From NCBI GenBank assembly GCA_950097015.1, contig CATNEN010000012.1, positions 1,543,501 to 1,607,500 on the forward strand: DNA of 64,000 bases, given 5' to 3'. A program made the position numbers and the translations under genes. The stretch comes from Macrostomum hystrix (lineage: Eukaryota > Platyhelminthes > Macrostomidae). Position 1 is the first letter of the stretch; each line of letters begins with the position of its first letter. Shown piece by piece: positions 48,201 to 60,200 of this stretch. The notes beneath the pieces are model-generated. The model did no database searches. It was given only the letters and a program-made list of their open reading frames with translations, and had not been told where the DNA came from.

Positions 48201-51200
48201 TCATGGAGACCTCATCCCAGACAATGAGACGCGCGCTCCTGAACACGCCAGCTTGTCGCGACTGGGCACCGACAGAGCAGACGCCTCTTTCTGACCTCAC
48301 CAAACACACCGGAATCTTGAATCTACCAAACAAATATTGCAAGACTCTTTTAAGTATACGATTTTCACAAAAGTGATTAAATATGCATGATGCCACTGAT
48401 CAATTCATCAACGGAACTCACGCTGAATGCGCCGTCTGTCCTCCCGGCAGCAGTGTGGCTGCAATACCAGACGAAGCGACTGCAATGGCAATTTCGCACC
48501 GGCTGCGCACGAAAGCCAGCAACACCTCTAGCAGAAACGTCTTTCCAGTTCCAGCCGGCGCATCCAGAAAGTGCAGGCCGCCAGAGCCGGTAATCACGTC
48601 TGCAGTGATGAATTCATACGCAGCTCGCTGCTCGTCAGTCAGCTGTGGCACGCGCATCTCGGCGATCTCGGTCTGTTCGACCGTGTCGAACTGCAGTGGT
48701 CCGACATAAGGTGCAGCTGAGGCAACAGGCAGCCCGTACTCTGGCAAGCTCCGGCCACCCATGGAGGTCAGCATGTTCTGCAGTTCGCGCAGTGCCATGT
48801 CGGTCACCTCATCGACGCTCAGGTTCGGATGGCGGTAGCGCAAGTCCTCGCTCAGGTCTTCCGCGAAGCTGCTCCACAGTTTTTTCGCCATCTTGTGGCT
48901 CGCCCCATTCAAGAATAACTGCAAGCAGGTGCCTCACAGCTCTGGGCATTCGTGACTGCACAGCCTCTGCCAAGCATCTGTGCCAGTGGTCGTCTCGCTG
49001 CAGCAAGCCGAGAGCTATACACGCAGCCCTGGCGTCGTACAGCACGCCATCTACAGTTTGCAGTGCCTCGTAGCTGGTCGGTCCTCGCACGTGCAGCAGC
49101 AGGAGGCGGATGAAGAACAGCTCTCCTGCTCTCGGAGACACGGTATACATGCGTGAAATGTTGGTGTTTCGCTTCACTCCCGGATATCCTTCAACATCAT
49201 CGCCCCGCTTGGCGCGGCGCCACTCCCTGGCGCTCTGGTGCCAGATGAAGAAGGAAGGTACCTCAGTGTAGAGGAGGCTCCGAGCGAACTCGTCAGTTCG
49301 ACACAGCTTAAAGAAAGCGGTTAGCGTTGAATCTCTTGGCGCCGTTGCCCTGGCGCTCGCAGTTGCCTCGTTGAAGTACACCAACTGTTTATTTCGCTCG
49401 TGAACGCAGAGGCGAATTACAGCTGGGAACCTGTTGTGCACCTGATGCAATGTTAGAATTTATTTATTTATTTATTTCCTTTATTTAGCATTACTTTAGT
49501 ATCACGGAATAAAAGCTATTATAGCTAAATCTTAAGGCTCCAGGTCAGTGGCCGCCGAAACAAAGTGGCAAGCAATAATAAAAGCATAAAAGTTATCGAA
49601 GACAATAATCATACAGCTTACTTCGAAACCCAGAATCGTATTGACAGCTTCCATGGGTCCAATGTAACGGGCAGAAAGGTACTCAGAGATCTCATCGCGT
49701 GCTTCTCGAACTGGCGCAGGCTGATTCTGCTGCCGATCAGCTGACTGCGGCGCATTCCCAGTAGCCGCAGGCTCGGACTGTGGCGAATTCTTGGCCTGTG
49801 TCACTCGGAAGGTCGCCATATCGCCATTCTTCAGCAAGTACTTAATGATGTACTTGACTGACTTGACCGATGCACTGACTTCCACATTTATGTGACACTC
49901 AAATTCAAGCAGCAGACTTGGATTGTAGGGCACGACAAACCTTAAAGTTTTATGTAAGGTCGTTAGATAACTGTTGAGAAAAAAATGTAATTGTGATCAC
50001 TGTAAATTCAATAGAAAAATGGAATTGTGATTGTGTGCTTGAGTGAATTTTAGTCATAAATTATTATAAAGACTGAATTAAAACATGTGATGGTTAAAAT
50101 ACGTACGTAGTTTAAATGTACATAGTCGCAATTTCAGATATGCGCTTGCCATTCGTTCTTAGCTTGACACTCACCGATTGTCCATGCGAACAGTTCCACC
50201 TCTGAACGGCTTGTCCACCTCGAATCCGCCCATTTCCGGGGAGCGCCTTCTGTATCGAGGATAGCCTGCATCAGTCACCATTGTAGCGGGCATGAAATCT
50301 TTCGGAAAGTCCTTGCTGCATTTGCCATTCTCCATGCAGGCGCAATTGGGGTTCACTTTGCCACACGGACCGTGAATCATGTGGGTTTTGACCAGCTCAT
50401 GCAGCACCGGTTGAGTCTGAGGATCCGGAATCTCCGCCGAAACAATCTCATCATATCGGTCAGGAGTCACACGATGCCTGCTCTTCAGCCACAGCAGAAT
50501 GTGCACATGCGGCAGACCTGAGTTGCGACAATACAACAGAAATGCTCAGAAATCATTCAGTAATTGATTGATAAAAACGAGTAATTACGCCAAGGCAAAA
50601 TCGCAATAAACTAAATATCTGAATCTTCTAAAATCTGAAGGTCTCCTAAAAAAATCATTCACACAATCCAGAAACTAAAAACTATTTTCACAATGCGCAG
50701 AAGTTCCAAATATAAAAATCAAATCCTTTAGACAGATTTTTCTCACCGCGCTTCTGATACTCCAGAGCACAGACGTGCGCAGCCACCTGTCCGAAGTATT
50801 TTGTGAGCCGAGCCATTAGAGCCTTCTTCTTCAGCTCAAACACGCGGGTGACAATATCCGGTCGATCCTCAGGTCGCTGTCCAGGTAGCAGTTCAGCGCT
50901 GATTTCTGTCCATTTCGGGTTGCAGGTAGCTGTTATGAACAGGTCTGGCTTGCCAAACTTATGCACATAGGCCATAGCATCCTGAAGTCGCTCCATCATG
51001 TAGCGGGGCCCGCCTACGAAGCTGGAAGACAGAAAAACTCGCTTCCCGACTTCATTGGGGTCAGAATTTTTCCGCAGTCCGTCTGCAGCAAAAAGGGCGT
51101 CTCGAAGGCCGCTGTACGTTTCGCTTCGAAGGTCGTCCTGATGGGTGCGAAGGTACGTAAGCCTCTCGCCCTCAATTTTGCAGCAAGCATCAACAAGGTA

Positions 51201-54200
51201 CTGCTGAAACAGTCGGCGGCCGTAGTGAAGCGCATTGAACTGACCAGGCCGCACCATGATCTCGCTAGCATAGTACTTGCGAGGAGTCAGCTTGCCGTTG
51301 TTGGTCATTCTCAGTTCTGGGTGCCACCCGTCCTGTCCGTACGGCAGGAACAGCACGTACTGCAGTGCATCGTAGGCTCGATGCGTCACAGAAACTGAGT
51401 GCAGACGCCTGTGGCTTCCATCATCAGGATGTCGAAGCTCAATCAAGACGTCGCGTGAAGTTATGGAGCCTTCAGAGGTGTCGCCAACAACAAGGATGCC
51501 GACCTCATTTGCTTCAGGCAAATTGTAGCGCCTAAAATGGGGGTACTGGCCAATGAATACTTCACCGCAGCCTGTCTTTATGAACTGTTTCGAACATGCA
51601 TATAAGTTTTTGGAAAGATAGCAAATCTAGAATCACGAAATCACGAATCAACAAAATTTTTATTCAATATTGATAAACGATTAACTAATTTTTCAACTCT
51701 GTTTACAGACAGTACACGAAATACCAAACCGCGATAATGCATTATTCACTAACGAACTGAAACCCTTAGTCAGACTCACCGGATATGCTCTTCAGTCGGT
51801 CGGCGGTTCGGGTAAATGACAATTCGAGCATCTCCTAGCTTGGGCTCTTCGGCAATCCGCTGTGCTGCAGCCTTCAAACTCCTGACATATTCGTTGCAGT
51901 CGTGCAACACGGCCTGCAGCAGCTGCAGCAGCTCCAGTTTGACACTTTTGCTTAGACTCTGGCGGCTCTCCAATTCACGGTCCGTGAAATAAACCTGCCA
52001 GCCATGAGGCACATCCGAAGCCCCAGCATACAGAGGCGGGATGTTGTGGACCAGCTCCCCATTGATGATGTAACTGGGGCAGTAACCTCGCATGGGTCGC
52101 AGGGTAGCCTTCAGTGAGGTGAGGTGCAGCACTGCATTATAGCTTCTGATGTTTGCCAAGAAATCAGAGCTCAGCCGGTGGCGTCCAACGAACAGGTTCT
52201 CCAGAATTTGCGGCACGGTCTTCACGGGCAGCTTTACCTTGCCAGCTGCACAGCAAATTCCTGCTGGTTCTCGTTCCCAGTGCAAGGCGTTGCAGTGCCG
52301 GCAGGGCTCGTTCATGGGGCCCACCTGATGGGCTTGTGGTTCCGGCCTGGCTGTGGAATCGGAACTGTCGACGAAAGTAGAGGGTCAATGCATTTAGTAC
52401 TTTTAGTTTTTCTCAATACTGCTACATCTATTTTCAAAATAAAAGATACAAAATGCAGTAGAAATTTCTCTAGTAATTCATAGTTATAGAGGCAAAAAGT
52501 ATAGATTTCCATAGAACTCACTCAGCATCCTCATCTGAAAATTCTGTCATATCAGATGCAGCACTGACCACAGCCTGACGGTTGAGGCTGCAACAAAAAA
52601 TAAAACTGCAGCTTTCACTCCTTTAAAACAAGAAATAATCAGGACGATATATTTCTTAGGCCTGGTATAAACATTTTTGAGGATTGGAGAATATAATGTA
52701 AAAATAAAAATATGAAAAGACTCACCCTGCAGAGTTGCCAGCAAGAAACTCCGGCAGAGCAGATGCAGCATTGGCCTCAGGAACAGGAGTCACAAAACGC
52801 AGAGACTCATAGTGCTCACCCTGGCGGTTATAAAGAAGTTGCACCACAGCAGCTGCAGGCCTTCTTGCTGCTGAAACCTGCTGCACCAGCTGGAGCTGTC
52901 TACTGTCGTGGTCAGCATACTGATAAATTACATAATCCACATCCAGAAGTTGATTCAGAATCGGTGCAATGTGCTCATGCACATCAACTCCATTCTGCTC
53001 TGTCTCAGCAATCACTCTGTCCAATGTTAGGCCAAGAGCATCAAGTGTGGCATGCTGAGCTTCGAGTAGTGGCCTTGCATTGGCAGCAACTGTATGCCGA
53101 AGTTGCTTATGGTCCATGTAAATTGGTGTGCCGATAAGCTGGTCAGACACTGCATGGAAGTAACAGTTTCCATCTCCTGGCACTCTCGTGACTTGCGTTG
53201 CACTAATTGGCAGAGTGCTAGGCAGACACACTTGACTGTACGTTTAGAGAATTTGGCATTTACAGACTTTAGCTAAATTAGGCAAACATGTGCAAAACGC
53301 GATCAAAATGACATATTATTGGCTTTAAAACAACCAAGAGGATTGCTCTAGAAAAGCGGCAACAATGCATTGATTGTGCGTAAAAACATTTGAAAAACAT
53401 TTTTCACTCAGAAACATATTGGCATGAATTTCTTTTTCTTCAAATTGGTCGCTTTACCTGAGGCTTTGTTCCGGCTCGAGAGACGCCCGATAGCGCAATC
53501 GATGAAACTCTAGCCGATCTTCCCGCTGCGAATCAGATTCTTCTGTTCTTCGCCAATTCGAGCGCTCCTGGTCGGCCAGCAGGCGGGCTTCGCGTTCAGG
53601 ATCCGTCTCCAGCGATCTGCGGCGACTCGAGCGCTCCTGGTCTGCCAGCAGGCGGGCTTCGCGTTCAGGATCCGTCTCCAGCGATCTGCGGCGACTCGAG
53701 CGCTCCTGGTCTGCCAGCAGGCGGGCTTCGCGTTCAGGATCCGTCTCCAGCGATCTGCGGCGACTCGAGCGCTCCTGATCTGCCAGCAGGCGGGCTTCGC
53801 GTTCAGGATCCGTCTCCAGCGATCTTCGGCGACTCGAGCGCTCCTGATCTGCTAGCAGGCGGGCTTCGCGTTCAGATATCGACTCGCCAGACCGACGTTT
53901 CTTTTCGCTTTCTTGTTTTCCTCGCCTTCCTGCTTGCAGTCGCTGCTCTCGAGCTTCGGCTGATTCTTCTCGGCGGCGTCTCTTTGCTTCGCGACTTTTC
54001 GTCAATGCGCTTTTAGCACCACGTTTTGCCATTCTGGGTACAGTGATTAGTTTAAATAATAGATATGGAATAGAAATATGATATATGAATAATATCAGAT
54101 GAATGTAAGCGGAACAAACTGAAATGAAAGCAAGTTATACTTAGCTTAGGTAAACCAAGTAGTAGCTAGTAGGTGTTGGCGCAGAGAAAACAATCAGAGC

Positions 54201-57200
54201 CCATCTTATCCTTTCAATGAAATCGATAATCGACCAAGCGTACATAGCTTGGATGCCTGTTTAAAAATCCAAATGTACAGACGCGACCATAGAGCACATT
54301 TTAATACTTTGCATGCACGACGGCCTGCTTTCTGTAGTGTACACTCTGCTATAGCATTGGGTTGATTGGCTGCATTGAACAGGGGCGAAGGACTGCTGAC
54401 GCAATCACGGCCACCTACTCTGGTTTGTACTGATGCATTGGAGAAGACAGGGCAGCAGTCAAATCAGCTACCAGAGTACACGCCCTCGCCCTTGCAAAGC
54501 ATTGGGACAGTGGGGCCGGCTAGCTAGCAGTGTGGTGATGTAATGTTCATGAATTTGCAATTCAGACTGCCAACAAAACAGCTGGCGAGGTGACCTTTCT
54601 TTAACTCGACAGAAAAGCAGGTTTTTCGAATATTTAATACTGTTAGCATTGAAGCAGATTATCGAAATTTTCATAAATTGTCTGGTTTAAAACCGCTGGT
54701 TTTGCCATGATTCAAACTCTGGGTTAGCCATGATTCTAACGCTGGGTTAGCCATAATTCAATTTCAAACTCTGGTTTAGCCATGATTGAAACTCTCGTTT
54801 AGCAATGATTCAGACTCTGGTTTAGCCATGATTCAAACTCTGGTTTAGCCATGATTTAAGCTCTGGTTTAGCCATGATTCAAACGCTGGGTTAGCCATGA
54901 TTCAGACTATTGTTTTGCTAGGCAAAAGTGAATTATAAGTAATCATAGTAATTATCTCGCCAGTGGGGTTGACACAGCTATGCACATTTGGGTGAGAAAT
55001 TTCTTATCAGTACGCTCACCTAACAAAACTGGCTCTGATGCAATCATTCAAATTGGCACTGGAGCCTCACTGTGCACAAGTTGAATAAATGAATCCATTG
55101 GAAAAGCCTATGTAAACCAGTTAATCCCCTTGGCAATGGAATTAAGCTTAATAAAAATACGTGTACTGATTCGGGACCATTTGACATATTTTGGTGAAGG
55201 AATTTTGAAAATCGGTCGAGCCGTTCGGAAGATAGTTTGATTGCAAACATACAAACAAAGATACATACATAAATAAAATATTTTTTGTTGCAGTTCTGAA
55301 TCTGATAACGCCTGCAGCTATGCTCAAAAACTCTTTCCTTAGTTTTAGTATTGAATAAAACTTGCTGCTTCACTCGAAAATACTTATATTCTTTTCTGAG
55401 AGCGAGTACAGTAATAATAAAGCTAAAAAACATCTGCTTCGACAGTACCTAACCAAAAGCGCTTATTATTTATACTCGAACCAAAAAAATTGCCAATAAA
55501 AATACTAATAAACAGTAAATTACGTTTTTAACTGTTGATGATAGAAGATTTGAAGAAAAAGAAGCAGTAACAAAGCTGATGCTGAATTTGGATCTGCATT
55601 CTGCAAAATCGAAGTCGAGACAAGGTTTGACAATAGAAAGGCTGCAGTTTTATGGATAGAAAGGAGGAGGAGAGGTCTCGCTAGCATTGAGCATCATAAA
55701 AGCCCAATCATGAAATCTGCTATGTACTCGTACGTCTGAAATCACTCAATCAGCCAAGAGACAAATTTATAAACGCACGTACGGGTCGAAAAGCATTGAC
55801 GCAACCCTATTCAATTGAGAGTATCGGGCCCTGTTCTGTGCTATACCAATGCACGCGCGGGCGAGAAAAAGCACCGATGCAATCTAATAAAACTTACAGT
55901 GCCCGGACCTATTCTAATTTAACCTTGTTTGGCCTCCTATTGAAAGCAATAGGAAAACTCGTTTTTCGAATATTTAATATTGTTAGCATTGAAGCAGACT
56001 AACGAAATTTTCAAGGTCTCTAGCCAGTAAAATTTGGCATGTTTAGCAAAAAACGCGATCAAATTTGGTTGAGGCATTTAGCCTGTGTATCGAAATTCCA
56101 CAGACAGACAGACAGACAGACTTTAGAGATTTAGTATAGTTGGAAGAAGATATAAGTATAGTTTCATAACTGTAATCCCATTTGTGCAGCGGGATCAGCT
56201 TTACTCTTTGTAGATGGGTGAAACTAAAAAAATAATTGGCAGAGCGGTTACGTAATCGCATCTTTGGCTAAGTTTTCTCTGCTTTCCGCTAGCCCAAGTG
56301 GAACTGGGTTAAGCCGAATCGATTGCCCTGGCTTCATTTTCTAATCCTTTCCTCTTTCCCCTTCCCATCCAATTTTCTGCCTTCATTCCCAAAAATATTC
56401 CAACATTATCTTCCGTGACCACGGCTTGAATATATTTCATTGGGTTCTTTTTTAAATTACTTCATGGCTTTTGCTTTTTGACGTAGAAAATATATAAATA
56501 CCTGATTGCCTAGTCCGAAGTAATTTCCCTGTCTCAGTAGCTCTCTTTCCGGCCAAAGAGTATCGAATTTCAGATGTTATGGCATGTCACCTGCTCACGG
56601 CAAGGAATAGTGAGATTCTATCTCTAGGTAGCTCATTAGTTAAGTAATTATGTATCCAGGTAGGTCATTACTTGGTCATTCTAAATCTACGTAGGTCATT
56701 CTATTTCTAGGTTAGTCATTAGTTGGGTCGTTCTATTTCTAGGTTAGTCATTAGTTGGGTCGTTCTATTTCTAGGTTAGTCATTAGTTGGGTCGTTCTAT
56801 TTCTAGGTTAGTCATTAGTTAGGTCATTCTATTTCTAGGTTGGTCATTAGTTGGGTCATTCAATTTCTAGGTTGGTCATTAGTTGGGTCATTCAATTTCT
56901 AGGTTGGTCATTAGTTGGGTCATTCTTTTTCTAGGTTAGTCATTAGTTGGGTCATTCTATTTCTAGGTTAGTAATTAGTTGGGTCATTCTATTTCTAGGT
57001 TAGTAGTCATTAGTTGGGTCATTCTATTTCTAGGTTAGTCATTAGTTGGGTCATTCTATTTCTAGGTTGGTCATTACTTGGGTCATTCAATTTCTAGGTT
57101 GGTCATTAGTTGGGTCATTCTATTTCTAGGTTGGTCATTACTTGGGTCATTCAATTTCTAGGTTGCTCAAGCTACTTGCTGAATTCCTATTGCCATCTGT

Positions 57201-60200
57201 TAACTGATAACTAGTGCCAATTCCATCGCCAAAATCTTATTCTGTTCTCTGCTTCTCCTGCATCCCTTCCCTCTCAATTCCTTCATATCTTATCTCATTC
57301 CCTTCATCTCATAAAGTCCGCACATAAAAATAATTTTTTAATCAGTCATTTGTTTGAAATTAGCTGTGCTAAGTATTCTGGCTCATTGCCAAGAACGCAC
57401 CAATGGTATCGTTATGTGTAAATTGTTTAAAATGATTTCTGCTTTCTTTTTTAGCATCTGCCTGTCTTTCTCTCTGCCCTAGCCACAAACACCAGTGTGC
57501 CATGTGCAGAAGCTGCAATATGTGACTAATATATATATGGTAGCTACTGTAGGAAAATATCTAGCAGCCTTCCCATCGAACGCAGAACACTAACTAGCCC
57601 CCAGGCCAGTCTATACTAGCTAGTGCCTCTAATCGTAGACTTGCCTTGCCAGTCTTAGCTGGCAGGTGCCGAAAACAGTCTTGTATTTTCTCAGTCTCTT
57701 TAAATTTTAGAAAAATATGAATTTTGGAAAACGTGCCTCATTACTGATCTGTGGCCCTTGTTAGTCGAAACAGCAAGCTGACATTTCACTGTAATTCTTT
57801 GATTCTCTGTTTTTTTGCTTCTCTGCCTCTCTCCCCTCCTTTCTCTCCCCCTGTTCTCTCCACTGCCTTTCTCTCCCCCGTTCTCTCCCCTACCTTTCTC
57901 TCCCCTACCTTTCTCTCCACTGCCTTTCTCTCCCCCGTTCTCTCCCCACCTTTCTCTCCCCTGCCTTTCTCTCCCCTGCCTTTCTCTCCACTGCCTTTTT
58001 TCTTCTCCGTTCTCTCTTCTCCTTTCTCTCCCCCGTTCTCTCCCCTATCTTTCTCTCCCCTACCTTTCTCTCCCCTGCCTTTCTCTCCACTGCCTTTTGT
58101 CTTCTCCGTTCTCTCTTCTCCTTTCTCTCCCCCGTTCTCTCCCCTACCTTTCTCTCCCCTACCTTTCTCTCCCCTGCCTTTCTCTCCACTGCCTTTTGTC
58201 TTCTTCCGTTTTCTTTTCTCCTTTCTCTCCCCCGTTCTCTCCCCTACCTTTCTCTCCCCTACCTTTCTCTCCCCTGCCTTTCTCCCCTGCCTTTCTCTCT
58301 CCTACCTTTCTCTCCTGTCTCTCTCCCCTGCCTTATCTATCCTTACCTTTCTCCCCTGCCTTATCTCTCCCTACCTTCCTCTCCTCTGCCTTTCTCTCCC
58401 CTGCCTTTCTATCTCGTGCCTTTCTCCCTCCCTGCCTATCTTTCTCTCTCCTCTCCCTGAAGTGCTTAAAGCACGCATAGGAAATATATTCTTATATCCC
58501 ACTGGCCTAACATAGGCTTGCTGTCAGTCAGCATTATCTGGCATTCTGCGGCTGTCCTCGACTGCATTCAGTTTGGCAGCTTCATCCCGCAGCCACAGGA
58601 AATTGGCATTACGGCTGATATTAAAGCCAAGCGAAGCTGAACCCACTGGCTTCCTCTGTTGATCCGAGCCATTGGATTATGCAAGCTCGATGGGCCGTAA
58701 AAAAGCCTTGCAGCTCCTTCTTTCTTTGCCTAGACTTTCCTGTTTTTATTCCAGGCCCTTTTCTAATTCAAAATCTTCCTCAGCTTCAGCTTCCCATGGG
58801 ATGTCTCGAACACTGGAGTGGGGAATGCGGACGGTAAGAGGATCCCCTGGCGTCCTCGAGTAAACTTCCTGGATCTTTTATCCCCAGCAGTCTCTTTTGG
58901 TATGGATCTGTACATTATGTATGCGATATAAATGTACCAGTTGCGTAAATTGAATTAAGCATGCAGACAGTGTCTTCTCACACAATTTGATCTAGCCAAG
59001 GACTAATTGTCAGAGTAAGCAACCAAAATTACTTTGAAATGTTTTTCAAATGCACTTTATAACTTTATATCTATAAGTAAGACAGACACATACAAATCGA
59101 AGCAGACAGAATCGGAAAGACAGAAACTTGGACAGATGTGTGTAGACTGACTCAGAAAGAGAGACAGGTGGACAGATCCGTGCAGACAGACTCGGAAAGA
59201 CAGTCACATGGAACAGATCTTTGCAGACAGAATCGAAAAGAGAGACAGGTGGACAGATCCGTGCAGACAGACTCGGAAAGACAGTCACATGGAACAGATC
59301 TTTGCAGACAGAATCGAAAAGAGAGACATGTGGACAGATCAGTGCAGACAGACTCGGAAAGACAGTCACATGGAACAGATCTTTGCAGACAGAATCGAAA
59401 AGAGAGACAGGTGGACAGATCCGTGCAGACAGACTCGGAAAGACAGTCACATGGAACAGATCTTTGCAGACAGAATCGAAAAGAGAGACATGTGGACAGA
59501 TCAGTGCAGACAGAATCGGAAAGACAGTCACATGGAACAGATCTTTGCAGACAGAATCGAAAAGAGAGACACGTGGACAGATCCGTGCAGACAGACTCGG
59601 AAAGAGAGACAGGTGGACAGATCCGTGCAGACAGACTCGTAAAGACAGTAATATGGAACAGATCTTTGCAGACTGAATCGAAAAGAGAGACAGGTGGACA
59701 GATCTTTGCAGACAGAATCGGAAAGAGAGACATGTGGACAGATCAGTGCAGACAGAATCAGAAAGAGAGACAGGTGGACAGATCCGTGCAGACAGACTCG
59801 TAAAGACAGTCACATGGAACAGATCTTTGCAGACAGAATCGAAAAGAGAGACAGGTGGACAGATCCGTGCAGACAGAATCGGAAAGAGAGACAGGTGGAC
59901 AGATCCGTGCAGACAGAATCGGAAAGAGAGACAGGTGGACAGATCCGTGCAGACAGACTCGGAAGGAGAGACATGTGGACAGATTCGTGCAGACAGACTC
60001 AGGAAGACAGTCGCATTGACAAATCCGAGCAGACAGTTAAGTAAAAACGGTCACATGGACCGATCCGTGCTTGACAGACAGACTCGGAAAGACAGGCATA
60101 TGGACATATGCGTGCAGACAGACTCGGAAAGAGAGACATGTGGACAGATCCGTGCAGACAGACTCGGAAAGAGAGACACATGGACAGATCCATGCAGACA

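Larger units (their letters stand above)
45876..54614 (-). mobile_element. Autonomous Helitron (rolling-circle transposon), nearly intact
   Basis: The coding part (46,920-54,032) is a complete RepHel-type gene. A minus-strand GC hairpin at 45,888-45,904 followed by TTGCTAT is the nearest terminus-like structure downstream of the stop and is taken as the likely 3' end. The 5' end could not be seen; 54,614 is only the last base before a copy of the dispersed repeat. Helitrons transpose by an HUH nuclease nicking one strand and a helicase unwinding it. The element lies antisense in SBF intron 5. Confidence 0.75.

Noticed and set aside
46920-48709. Separate plus-strand genes opposite the helicase exons
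   Set aside because: Shadow frames of the Helitron helicase; they have no motifs of their own.
46920-54032. Host Pif1 helicase gene instead of a transposon
   Set aside because: It is fused to an HUH two-tyrosine Rep domain and Helitron-specific Cys-rich linker, which cellular Pif1 lacks.
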